A stretch of 64,000 nucleotides of DNA, taken from assembly GCF_025567085.1 (NCBI RefSeq), contig NZ_JAOQJN010000003.1:124001-188000 (forward strand). Direction: 5' to 3'. Shown here piece by piece: positions 42,300-50,031 of the stretch. This DNA is from Bovifimicola ammoniilytica (GTDB lineage Bacteria; Bacillota; Clostridia; Lachnospirales; Lachnospiraceae). How positions within the stretch are numbered: position 1 is the stretch's first letter; each line of letters begins with the position of its first letter. The notes below the pieces were generated by a model, which saw nothing but the letters and a program-made list of their open reading frames with translations, did no database searches and was not told the DNA's origin. A program made the position numbers and the translations under genes.

Positions 42300-44246
42300 C
42301 TATGGTCTGCCAATTACTACAATCTTTCCGACACTTGCCACATCACGGTAAACTACGCCAACTCTTTCATTCAGGGCTTCTACCACCTTTCCATTGCCGA
42401 CATATACTGCCACATGGCTGATATTCTTATATCTTCCGTTGTTTGTGAAACTGTAAAAGATAAGATCACCAGGCTGCATTTCATCATAAGATACGGTCTT
42501 TCCTGCTTCATCAAGTCCCTGTGCTTCTGCCGCTGCTGTAGTTGCTCCTCCATAACTGATATTCACACCTGCATCCTTCCATGAATAATACGCAAGTGAA
42601 CTGCAATCATAATAATTGCCACTATCTCTTAATTCCTGACTGTAAGGATAACCCACTCTGTGAAGGGCATAAGAGCAGACTGCTTTCTGCCTGCTATCTG
42701 TAATACCACTGAGGATTGCATTTATTTCATCCTCTGTCATGGAACTTACTCCGGGGCTTCCACCGCCTCCACCGCTTCCACTTCCAGCATATCCAAGCTG
42801 TCCCATAAACTCAGGACTCATGATCTGCTCAAGCATTTCTACCTGATCAGAATCAAATCCATAAACGGAAATCATATCTCTGTATGATTTGAGCGTAACA
42901 TTTACATACAGTACCGACTTCGTAACAGTTGTTACATTGCCATCTGCGTCTGTTTCCTCCACATCTTTTGTTCCACTACTTGTAGTATAAGAACACATAT
43001 CATTTACTACAGTCTGCAACCACCCCTTTGATATATCATTCATAATTGTTGCAGTATCGCCTACACCATACTTGACCATGTAGACCGCCATAATGTCGTA
43101 GTAGTTACTTGGATTTTCATCCATTCCCTCATAATCTACATACACCAGTTCGCCAAAGTCATATCCGGTATGTTCATTCACTTTGGTATTCACATCACGG
43201 TTAAATTCAGACACATAAGCACTTGTAACTGTCTGCACTGTATCTCCTGACTCCAGCGGCGGTAAAAATAAGACAAATGGTGAATTATAAAGAATCGCTA
43301 TCACAGCAATAACCGGAACTGCAACGATTACCACTAAAAGAACCAACAGAAAAAGTACAAGTCCGATAATCGGAGCTGCCGCCTTTATCCAGAGAACTGC
43401 CTTTTTTACAATCAGATCTTTTACCAGTTTTACAACACTGTCCGTCTGATTTTCCTGTTCTTTCATCTTATCCAGAAAAAATTTAATCTTTCTGCTACGG
43501 TTCGCTGCTTTCACATCCTTCGCCTCAATAGATACACCCGTGGCATAGCCTGCCGCCATGCCGACTGCTGTACCTGCTCCCGGTGCAACCGCTGTACCTG
43601 CCGCTGTGGTTGCCGCTTTTGTCGTAGTTTTGGCAGTTTCTTTTGCAGTGTTCTTGGCAGTTTCTTTCGCTGCTGTCTTTGTCGTGTCACCGGCAACCTT
43701 TTTTGCCGTATCACTGGCAGCTTTCTTTCCCATCTTTTTTGCCAGCTTCTTTCCTGTTTCTACCTTCTTGATACGCCTCTTTGCTTCGGCTGCCGCTTTC
43801 TTTCTGAAAAGTGACGCTCCCCTTGAAGCAGTTCCCGTAACCGGACGGCTTGCTTCATATGCAAGATAAGCTGCCTGTGACACTTCCTGCCCGCCTTCCA
43901 CCTGCTCTGTAACTGCTCCAGTCGCAAGTGCTCCCGTTCTTCCTGCTATATGAAGATTGGTATTCTTCGTCTTGATAGAAGTATTGGACTCCCGTATATT
44001 TCTCTTAAATTTTGAAGGTTCCTTTTCTTTCTTCTCTGCCTGATGAATGGTACTCTTACGATAAGACTTCTTTTTACCTGTATCATTTATCTTTGCACTA
44101 GCAATTTTCGGACCACGCTGTACAGTGTAAATGTTACTGCCCTTAATTTTAGCTTTCTTCGGTTCATGCATATGAATCTTAGCTTTTTTCTTAGTGTGAA
44201 TGACCATAGGCTTGTCATCCACTTTTTTTATCTTCAATGTTCCCAC
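42300..44246 (-). CDS. Cell-wall hydrolase of the conjugation machine (NlpC/P60, CD1108-like)
   Basis: The protein has 648 residues. A basic N-terminal 280 residues, with an Ala/Thr/Lys-rich repeat stretch (KETAKNTAKETAKTTTKAAT), is followed by a membrane span (IIGLVLFLLVLLVVIVAVPV) and an extracellular domain. A C-terminal NlpC/P60 peptidase (about 530-648) has YYDCSSLAYYSW (catalytic Cys near 549) and NISHVAVYVGNGK (His near 609). It should cut peptidoglycan locally so that the transfer channel can pass. It resembles the CD1108 proteins of Tn1549-like elements. It follows VirB4, with a terminator-like hairpin between. Confidence 0.9.
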   Translation of the reverse strand: MGTLKIKKVDDKPMVIHTKKKAKIHMHEPKKAKIKGSNIYTVQRGPKIASAKINDTGKKKSYRKSTIHQAEKKEKEPSKFKRNIRESNTSIKTKNTNLHIAGRTGALATGAVTEQVEGGQEVSQAAYLAYEASRPVTGTASRGASLFRKKAAAEAKRRIKKVETGKKLAKKMGKKAASDTAKKVAGDTTKTAAKETAKNTAKETAKTTTKAATTAAGTAVAPGAGTAVGMAAGYATGVSIEAKDVKAANRSRKIKFFLDKMKEQENQTDSVVKLVKDLIVKKAVLWIKAAAPIIGLVLFLLVLLVVIVAVPVIAVIAILYNSPFVLFLPPLESGDTVQTVTSAYVSEFNRDVNTKVNEHTGYDFGELVYVDYEGMDENPSNYYDIMAVYMVKYGVGDTATIMNDISKGWLQTVVNDMCSYTTSSGTKDVEETDADGNVTTVTKSVLYVNVTLKSYRDMISVYGFDSDQVEMLEQIMSPEFMGQLGYAGSGSGGGGGSPGVSSMTEDEINAILSGITDSRQKAVCSYALHRVGYPYSQELRDSGNYYDCSSLAYYSWKDAGVNISYGGATTAAAEAQGLDEAGKTVSYDEMQPGDLIFYSFTNNGRYKNISHVAVYVGNGKVVEALNERVGVVYRDVASVGKIVVIGRP

Positions 44247-44271
44247 CTTCTTTCTGTATCCTTAAAAAAGG

Positions 44272-44307
44272 TAAAAAGTAGCCATCCGGAACTTAGTCCA
44301 AATGGCT
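44272..44307 (-). terminator. Intra-operon terminator between virB4 and NlpC/P60 gene
   Basis: In minus-strand RNA an 11-bp stem (outer AGCCAT/ATGGCT extended by G-U and G-C pairs) precedes CUUUUUACC. It would stop transcription out of virB4 unless read through. Confidence 0.6.
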
Positions 44308-44321
44308 GATACATTGCAATT

Positions 44322-46700
44322 CTAATCAGCAAATTTTGCCTCCCTTTTCTTCTGCTCCGCAATCTTTTCGTGGATATTGGTGTTATACAGTCTGTAAAGG
44401 TCAGTGTCCTTGCTGATCTGATTATCAAACGGAATTACCACGGAACCACACTTGATAAGTCCCATTCCCGATGCAGTATTGGTTACGAAACGAAGCTGTG
44501 CCTCTGATACACCGATAACCTCTGCCATCTTGGAACTGTCTGTATTCGCCTGCTTTAAGAGTGCAACAAACTCAGAGTTTGCAAGCATTGTAGTGGCGGT
44601 GTAGTTCTGTAAAAGGTCCACGACGTTCTGGGTGATACCCGTGCACAGTCCACCTTGTTTCCTCACCTTCTTCCAGAGCTGCTGTAAATATTTTGCAGAA
44701 TACTCCGAATTAAGCAGGACATGGAACTCATCAATATAGAGCCAGGTTGCCTTGCCTTTTTGCCCGTTTTCTACAATTCTGTTTTGAATAGACTCCATCA
44801 TAACAAGCATTGTGATAGGACTAAGCTCCGTGCCTAAGTCCCTGATACCATATACTGTGAATCGGTTATCTACATCAACATTTGTCTGGTGGTTAAAGAT
44901 ATTGAGGGAACCATTTACAAAAAGTTCCAAAGACAATGCGATATCCTTTGCTTCGTCCTCCGGCTGTTCCATAAGGATATCGTAGAAGTCACTCATTACC
45001 GGAATATACTTTTCCCTGCCCCTTGCGATGTCGATATACATCTTTCTCACACAGCGGTCAATGATTGATTTCTGTCTGGAATTTAAGCTGTCCCCGATAC
45101 ACTGCTCACAAAGACCAAGCATAAATTCCCCTTTTTCCCTTATCATTCCCTTTGAATCATTCGGATCAAGACTCCACACATCCATCTCAAGCGGATTTAC
45201 ATAGTTGTCCGTGTATGTGGACATATTTACCACGGTTCCGCCATAAGTCTGTGCAATATCAAAATATTCGTTCATCGGATCAATGACGATAATCTCATCA
45301 TCCCCCGATAAAAATACGCTACCCATTTCCATCTTACAGAAGAATGATTTGCCAGAACCCGGCACTCCGAATACAAAGCCATTTCCGTTGATGAGCTTCT
45401 TTCTGTTACCGATATTTACATTCTTACTGATCTGGTTGATACCGTAATAATTACCTGTGCTGTCATTCAGTTCCTGCACATTGAACGGCATAAGCACCGC
45501 AAGCGACTGGGTAAGAAGGGTACGCATTGTTTCCACCTGTCTTACACCAATCGGAAGTGCCGTGTTGAGTGCTTCCCTCTGCTTTAAGTAGTGTGTATCA
45601 ATCGTACAACTGTTACGTTTTCCGATTGTTTCTACTGTTTCGCAGACACTCTCAAGCTCCTTCTTACTTTCTGCCATAAGGATAATGGTAACTCCTACAA
45701 AGAAAAGACACTGGTCATTCTCACGAACATCATCCATAATTGCCTCAATCTCTTTTTTCTCCGTTCTCTTTGCATAAGAGATTTCTGTGGAGAAGTCATT
45801 GTTCTTATTACGGACTCTCTGCTGTTTGATAATATCCGACTCAATACCAAGATATTTCTTCTGAAGCACCTTTGTGGTCAAATCCTTTGGCACAGGCACT
45901 ACATCAATACTGGTAATGGAGTGTACCGGAAGGGAAGTAATCTCATTGATAAATCTGTCAGATAAACTGCTGGGATACTTCTTAATGAAAAGTGCCTTGC
46001 AGTATTTACTCTCGTCCTCAAAATGGTCTGGGAAATATTTCACCATACCATTACATAAATCATTCTTAAAATCTGCTCCGACCTTCTTTGCCTTTTTGAT
46101 ATCAAAATCAAAACTGCCCTCATCGCCAAGATGGTAATAGTCATAGAGCACTTTCAGCCTTTCATTGCCATTAAGCGGCACAATCTCCGCCCCAAGCTCA
46201 ATGAAAGCCTTGTGTATTGTTGCCTCAAGTGTGGCAAACTGTGCCTTTGCCTCCTCAAAGTTCTTTCTCTCAATCGTGATCGTCAGGTATCTTTCCTGTT
46301 CAATCCCCTGTCTGCCCTCAATAATCTTCTCCTCAATAATGTCATTGTAGATTCTTCGGTAATTATTGAAGCCATCGTTTTTTTCTGTAATAAGAACCTT
46401 ATCACGGAGATCCTCCATATTTTTGTTCTTATTGTTAATCGTAATCTTATAATTACAGTCCAGCGAATTTAAGAATTTGCAGTATCTTTCAAAAATGCCG
46501 ATCTGCTCATCCTCCGTTGCCGTTGTGTAATTGATGTCCTGAAAGCGGTAACACTTGGAATACTTATTCCTGCTTACTTCAAAAATACCGTTTTCAGCCA
46601 CCGCCATAATCTCTATGGTTTCCTGAATGGATTTCGGTGTCTTGTACAAAGGCTCACTTGCCTTTTTCAAGAGCTTAAATCCGTCCGTAAATAAACCCAT
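44322..46700 (-). CDS. VirB4-family conjugation ATPase
   Basis: This 792-residue protein has an N-terminal VirB4 domain that includes LTITIERKNFEEAKAQFATL. The ATPase has Walker A GVPGSGKSFFCKME (about 450), VIDPMNEYFDIAQTYGG, and Walker B WLYIDEFHVLL (about 658), then KQGGLCTGITQNVVDLL. VirB4 powers assembly of the type IV secretion channel at the inner face of the membrane. It resembles the CD1110-type proteins of Tn1549. A toxin-antitoxin pair on the other strand separates it from prgI, and a possible pseudoknot lies in its leader. Confidence 0.93.
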   Translation of the reverse strand: MGLFTDGFKLLKKASEPLYKTPKSIQETIEIMAVAENGIFEVSRNKYSKCYRFQDINYTTATEDEQIGIFERYCKFLNSLDCNYKITINNKNKNMEDLRDKVLITEKNDGFNNYRRIYNDIIEEKIIEGRQGIEQERYLTITIERKNFEEAKAQFATLEATIHKAFIELGAEIVPLNGNERLKVLYDYYHLGDEGSFDFDIKKAKKVGADFKNDLCNGMVKYFPDHFEDESKYCKALFIKKYPSSLSDRFINEITSLPVHSITSIDVVPVPKDLTTKVLQKKYLGIESDIIKQQRVRNKNNDFSTEISYAKRTEKKEIEAIMDDVRENDQCLFFVGVTIILMAESKKELESVCETVETIGKRNSCTIDTHYLKQREALNTALPIGVRQVETMRTLLTQSLAVLMPFNVQELNDSTGNYYGINQISKNVNIGNRKKLINGNGFVFGVPGSGKSFFCKMEMGSVFLSGDDEIIVIDPMNEYFDIAQTYGGTVVNMSTYTDNYVNPLEMDVWSLDPNDSKGMIREKGEFMLGLCEQCIGDSLNSRQKSIIDRCVRKMYIDIARGREKYIPVMSDFYDILMEQPEDEAKDIALSLELFVNGSLNIFNHQTNVDVDNRFTVYGIRDLGTELSPITMLVMMESIQNRIVENGQKGKATWLYIDEFHVLLNSEYSAKYLQQLWKKVRKQGGLCTGITQNVVDLLQNYTATTMLANSEFVALLKQANTDSSKMAEVIGVSEAQLRFVTNTASGMGLIKCGSVVIPFDNQISKDTDLYRLYNTNIHEKIAEQKKREAKFAD

Positions 46701-46730
46701 TGTCTCTAACCTCGCTTTCTTATCTGTGAA

Positions 46731-46767
46731 AGCCCGCCGGGAACATCACCCAACGGGCTTGTTCCCG
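46731..46767 (-). promoter_or_regulatory. Possible H-type pseudoknot in virB4 leader
   Basis: Two perfect stems interleave: CGGGAACA/TGTTCCCG (46760-46767 with 46738-46745) and AGCCCG/CGGGCT (46754-46759 with 46731-46736). They would form a pseudoknot, or two exclusive hairpins, ending about 31 bases before the virB4 start codon in minus-strand RNA. Confidence 0.45.
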
Positions 46768-46830
46768 ACCTCACGGTCAGATACATATGAATAGTTGTGT
46801 TTATCCTGCTAACACTAATGGTATATCCAT

Positions 46831-46867
46831 TGACTTCATAACAAAATTTGTGTATAATTTTGTTATC
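46831..46867 (+). promoter_or_regulatory. Promoter and operator of the toxin-antitoxin pair
   Basis: TTGACT (46831-46836), a 17-base spacer and TATAAT (46854-46859) form a near-ideal promoter 27 bases before the antitoxin start. A perfect palindrome (ATAACAAAATT at 46839-46849, AATTTTGTTAT at 46857-46867) covers the -10, as expected for autorepression by the antitoxin. Confidence 0.85.
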
Positions 46868-46885
46868 AAATAAGGAGGTGTTTTT

Positions 46886-47149
46886 ATGCCAGCAATCAAA
46901 TCAAGTGCTGATTTAAGGAATAATTACAATGAAATTTCTACATTTTGTCATAATTATCCTGAACCAGTTTTCATCACGAAGAATGGAAAAGGCGACCTTG
47001 CCGTTATGAGCATTGAAGCCTACGAAGAACTGACCAGCCGCTTTGAACTTTACAGCCAGATCAAGGAAGGAATGGACGATATTGCCACAGGCAACACCAG
47101 ACCATTTTCCGAAGCTATGGCTGATATCAGAAGCCGCCGCAGTCGATGA
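46886..47149 (+). CDS. Phd/YefM-family antitoxin
   Basis: This 87-residue protein opens MPAIKSSADLRNNYNEISTF, the typical Phd/YefM DNA-binding head, then VFITKNGKGDLAVMSIEAYE. The C-terminal half is the toxin-binding helix (LYSQIKEGMDDIATGNTRPF). AAGGAGG lies upstream. It overlaps the toxin by 4 bases (ATGA). It should neutralise the ParE-type protein next to it and repress the promoter palindrome at 46839-46867. Confidence 0.92.
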   Translation: MPAIKSSADLRNNYNEISTFCHNYPEPVFITKNGKGDLAVMSIEAYEELTSRFELYSQIKEGMDDIATGNTRPFSEAMADIRSRRSR

Positions 47150-47478
47150 GCTATCAGGTTCATATCACTTCCACCGCAGAACACGATATTATGCGTGCTG
47201 CGGATTACATCGAATTTACCCTCAAAAATCCTGATGCCGCAGATAATCTGTTAGATGCTGCGACTGAGCAGATAAGCTCACTAGCCGACCTGCCACAGAA
47301 GTTCCGTCTGGTAGATGATCCGGTACTGGCAAGCTGGGGCATTCGTTTTGTGATAATCAATAATTACCTTGCCTTTTATACGATTGATGAAGAAAAGCAG
47401 ACTGTAATCATAGTCCGATTTCTCTATCAGAAAAGTAACTGGACTTCCATTCTTCGACAGGGATTTTCCCTCATTTAA
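47146..47478 (+). CDS. RelE/ParE-family toxin
   Basis: This 110-residue protein has the ParE pattern: YQVHITSTAEHDIMRAADYI, a helix (NPDAADNLLDAATEQISSLA), LPQKFRLVDDP and WGIRFVIINNYLAFYTIDEE, ending IVRFLYQKSNW. ParE members poison gyrase, RelE members cut mRNA; the C-terminal RFLYQKSNW fits ParE/YoeB-like forms. The pair sits on the plus strand inside the minus-strand transfer operon and would favour keeping the element. Confidence 0.92.
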   Translation: MSYQVHITSTAEHDIMRAADYIEFTLKNPDAADNLLDAATEQISSLADLPQKFRLVDDPVLASWGIRFVIINNYLAFYTIDEEKQTVIIVRFLYQKSNWTSILRQGFSLI

Positions 47479-47505
47479 GGAATCTGTTTTTATGCAGGTT
47501 CCTTT

Positions 47506-48018
47506 TTAGTGCATTGCTTTATAAGCAGCCACACCCGCTACCGCCAGCACAAACACGGCTGCCAGTCCAAACATCATGTTTCTTGTCTTTTTCTTCATTT
47601 CTTCAAATTCCTCCTGTTTCTTTACTGCTGACTCTGATGTTGTAATCTCTGATTGAGTTTTTTTACCTTTCTTCTTTACCTGTCCGTTCTGCTCCATTTC
47701 AAAAGCCTTGATAATCGGCTCTCCCTCAGTAGATACATAGGTAAGAGCCTTATTTCCAAACATAAAATGCAGTTTCTTTCCCATATACTCGTAGAAATTC
47801 ATTCCATTAAAAGAATAAAATCCTCCAAGTGCTATCGGAGCTACACACGGAATCGCCACATAAGCAGAACCCGTAAGACCAATATATCTATAAAGAAGTA
47901 ATACGATACCGCCACCGACTATCACACTGGCAATAGAAAATACAAGCTGTTTTGCTGTAAGTCCCATTGCCACCGATTCCTGATAACGGTCAATGTCTTT
48001 GTTTATTTCAATAACCAT
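47506..48018 (-). CDS. PrgI/VirB3-like membrane protein
   Basis: This 170-residue protein opens INKDIDRYQESVAMGLTAKQ, the PrgI signature, then two membrane spans (LVFSIASVIVGGGIVLLLYR and VAIPCVAPIALGGFYSFNGM). The cytoplasmic tail is charged, and a third span (MMFGLAAVFVLAVAGVAAYK) closes it. PrgI/VirB3 proteins anchor VirB4 at the membrane. It precedes virB4 in transcript order but is separated from it by about 800 bases holding the toxin-antitoxin pair on the other strand. Confidence 0.88.
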   Translation of the reverse strand: MVIEINKDIDRYQESVAMGLTAKQLVFSIASVIVGGGIVLLLYRYIGLTGSAYVAIPCVAPIALGGFYSFNGMNFYEYMGKKLHFMFGNKALTYVSTEGEPIIKAFEMEQNGQVKKKGKKTQSEITTSESAVKKQEEFEEMKKKTRNMMFGLAAVFVLAVAGVAAYKAMH

Positions 48019-48032
48019 TGTCCTCTGCCCCC

Positions 48033-48443
48033 CTATCTTGCTAACTCCTTTGTCTCCGGCTTTCTTGCCATACCGATATTTGCCTCATACATATCCATTC
48101 CATCCGGACACAGTTCTCTCAGCTTATCGACATTGAACAGATAAAGAGGATATTCACAATAACCACTCCTCTGTGTAAATCCTGTAAACTCCCCAAGCTC
48201 ATTTTCTGTGATGAATTTCTCAATATCCGGCATATCATTCACATTCAGATATCCGCAGTAATTCGGTGCAGCAACAGACAAATTTACGGTCACATCACCA
48301 AACGGCTCATCGTATCCATCTTCATTACACATAAGCCCGATATACATTGCCTTGTTATTCATATACTGCTGAATATCGAGTGTTACCTGTGTCTCCCCGG
48401 AAAAACTGGAATTATAAGTCACCTGTTTCTTTTCATTATCCAT
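48033..48443 (-). CDS. DUF4313-like transfer-operon protein
   Basis: The 136 residues, with TLDIQQYMNNKAMYIGLMCN, DVTVNLSVAAPNYCGYLNVN and FITENELGEFTGFTQRSGYC, match the DUF4313 pattern of Clostridia ICEs. It is soluble with no catalytic motif. It lies 14 bases before prgI and 12 after the VirB6-like gene. Role unknown. Confidence 0.78.
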   Translation of the reverse strand: MDNEKKQVTYNSSFSGETQVTLDIQQYMNNKAMYIGLMCNEDGYDEPFGDVTVNLSVAAPNYCGYLNVNDMPDIEKFITENELGEFTGFTQRSGYCEYPLYLFNVDKLRELCPDGMDMYEANIGMARKPETKELAR

Positions 48444-48455
48444 AAATGCCTCCTT

Positions 48456-49298
48456 CTATAATCCGAATGCCTTACTTGTAAGTGTCTGTGCTCCCTTCAC
48501 ACTTCCAACCGTCATTGCTATGGTAAATGTCATTTCACACAGATAAATAAGTGTCTGTGCCCAGTCTGCATAACTTCCCGTAAAGGAAGGCAGCCCTGCA
48601 TTGATAAATGCATTGCATACCACAATCGCAAGTGCCATTGTTACCGCCTCAAACACACAGGATAAGAAATACTTACAGTAAGTTGACATCGTATGACTTA
48701 CCATTCTGTTTCCTGCCATTGTAGAGCAGGCGATTGCTCCAAGCGGCACAATGATCAATATTTTTAAGAATCTGAAATACACGGTGTAAATGATAAAGAA
48801 ACCACAGATAATAATGATGATTGCAAGCAGTGCCGTAAGGATCAGCATTACCAGACTTTCACCAAATCCAAGTTCCTTAATAACATCTGCCTGTGCACTG
48901 TCAATGGCAAGCTGTGTTGTTGTTCCTGCCGAAATAAGCCCTACCAGATTTCCGATGGAAGTAAAAAATGCTTTCATAATCGTGACATTATTGGCAACAA
49001 ACCATTCTGCAAGTCCTAATCGGATAAGCATACGCAGGATTGATTCAAACCTCATTTCATCTTTCACATCTATACTTTCCGAACAGAAACCGATAACAAA
49101 GAACAGTACCACAAGGGAAGAACCAACCGCTACAAAGATTGGCTCTATTCCCTCGATGACTGCCCACGGACCACCGCCCTTAAAACTGACGGGCGATTGT
49201 CCAAGCATTGCAAAAACCAAAGATATCTGATTATTCCAAAATCCAAACATAGCTTCAAGGAGAGCAAGTATTTTGTCTCCCAGCTTAAAAATATCCAT
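48456..49298 (-). CDS. VirB6/TrbL-like polytopic membrane protein
   Basis: This 280-residue protein has about six membrane spans (for example FVAVGSSLVVLFFVIGFCSE, VMLILTALLAIIIIICGFFI, FEAVTMALAIVVCNAFINAG). It opens DKILALLEAMFGFWNNQISL, as in CD0415/CD1112-type proteins of Tn1549-like elements. It should form the inner-membrane pore of the secretion channel. It lies in the order pilin-like, VirB6-like, DUF4313, PrgI, VirB4, usual for this ICE group. Confidence 0.88.
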   Translation of the reverse strand: MDIFKLGDKILALLEAMFGFWNNQISLVFAMLGQSPVSFKGGGPWAVIEGIEPIFVAVGSSLVVLFFVIGFCSESIDVKDEMRFESILRMLIRLGLAEWFVANNVTIMKAFFTSIGNLVGLISAGTTTQLAIDSAQADVIKELGFGESLVMLILTALLAIIIIICGFFIIYTVYFRFLKILIIVPLGAIACSTMAGNRMVSHTMSTYCKYFLSCVFEAVTMALAIVVCNAFINAGLPSFTGSYADWAQTLIYLCEMTFTIAMTVGSVKGAQTLTSKAFGL

Positions 49299-49352
49299 AC
49301 CTGTTATTCACCTCTTTTCTTCTATTGCAACAGGGATTATTTTTTCCCTATC

Positions 49353-49730
49353 TTAGAAGCCTAAGAAAGTGAGTACAGTAGAAATACCTGCCATGATAAT
49401 ACCTGCCACAACTCCCTTTAAAGCTGAGTTCATAGTAGATGAATCCTGCTGCTGGTATGCCTGTGCAAATTCCATAACATTTTTTGCAAGGATAATGACA
49501 CCGACTGCACCGATAACTGCGATCACAAGCGTTTTTAAGTTCTCAAGCGGCTGTGTTACTGCCGAAGTGCCTCCTGCCGCAAAGCAGGTAGTGCTCATAA
49601 GCATTACTCCCATAATGGCTCCGGATAATGCCGGAACAAATTTTCTCTTAAAATGAATAAATCTCTGCTTCATACCTTTTTCCTCCATCTGATTGTTGTT
49701 GGTTGTCGTAATAATCTGTTCTTTTCTCAT
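49353..49730 (-). CDS. VirB2/pilin-like small membrane protein
   Basis: This 125-residue protein (or 106 from ATG 49673) has a membrane segment or signal (FVPALSGAIMGVMLMSTTCF, cleavage near FA-AG) followed by two hydrophobic helices (TLVIAVIGAVGVIILAKNVM and LKGVVAGIIMAGISTVLTFL) separated by a Gln/Ser loop (EFAQAYQQQDSSTMNSAL). This is the VirB2/TrbC pilin and Maff2-like plan. Both possible starts have ribosome sites (AAAGGAGA before 49730, GGAGG before 49673). It would be the channel or surface component of the transfer apparatus. Confidence 0.8.
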   Translation of the reverse strand: MRKEQIITTTNNNQMEEKGMKQRFIHFKRKFVPALSGAIMGVMLMSTTCFAAGGTSAVTQPLENLKTLVIAVIGAVGVIILAKNVMEFAQAYQQQDSSTMNSALKGVVAGIIMAGISTVLTFLGF

Positions 49731-49751
49731 ATTGGTTGTCTCCTTTTCGAT

Positions 49752-49787
49752 AAAAAAATAGCCAGCAGGGTTTATCCCTAACTGGCT
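49752..49787 (-). terminator. Intra-operon terminator before pilin-like gene
   Basis: AGCCAG/CTGGCT stem with an inner hairpin, followed in minus-strand RNA by seven U. It lies only 22 bases upstream of the 49730 start. Confidence 0.65.
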
Positions 49788-49885
49788 GTTAAAAGTTGCT
49801 TTATATGATCAGGCATAGCCTGTTGTAATGATAAAATCGGGCTTTCCCCGATATGTTTTGCTGCGACCACCTCCTTTCAAGGTAC

Positions 49886-49918
49886 AAAAAAACACCTTAA
49901 CCATAATTGGCTAAAGTG
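49886..49918 (-). terminator. Second intra-operon terminator after virD4
   Basis: An 11-bp stem (CACTTTAGCCA with TGGTTAAGGTG, two wobbles) with a 4-base loop precedes seven U on the minus strand. A strong Shine-Dalgarno (AAAGGAGGTG) and a short 30-codon frame lie between it and the next terminator. Confidence 0.65.
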
Positions 49919-49986
49919 CTGTGTGAATTTGATATTAAATTATTTGTAAGCCCAACAAATTACAGATTTACGAAACTCTTTCATTC

Positions 49987-50025
49987 CGCATAGGCACATT
50001 ATACCACAGTTCCTGTGCCTATGCG
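49987..50025 (-). other. 12-bp inverted repeat behind virD4
   Basis: CGCATAGGCACA (49987-49998) and TGTGCCTATGCG (50014-50025) are perfectly complementary; the 15-base loop contains TATAAT on the minus strand. Candidate regulatory hairpin, cruciform promoter or protein-binding site at the head of the pilin leader. Confidence 0.5.
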
Positions 50026-50031
50026 ACGCCT

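Noticed and set aside
43511..43869. Arg/Gln-rich minus frame and Ala/Val/Phe-rich plus frame within the NlpC/P60 gene
   Set aside because: Both are by-products of the Ala/Thr/Lys repeat in that gene.
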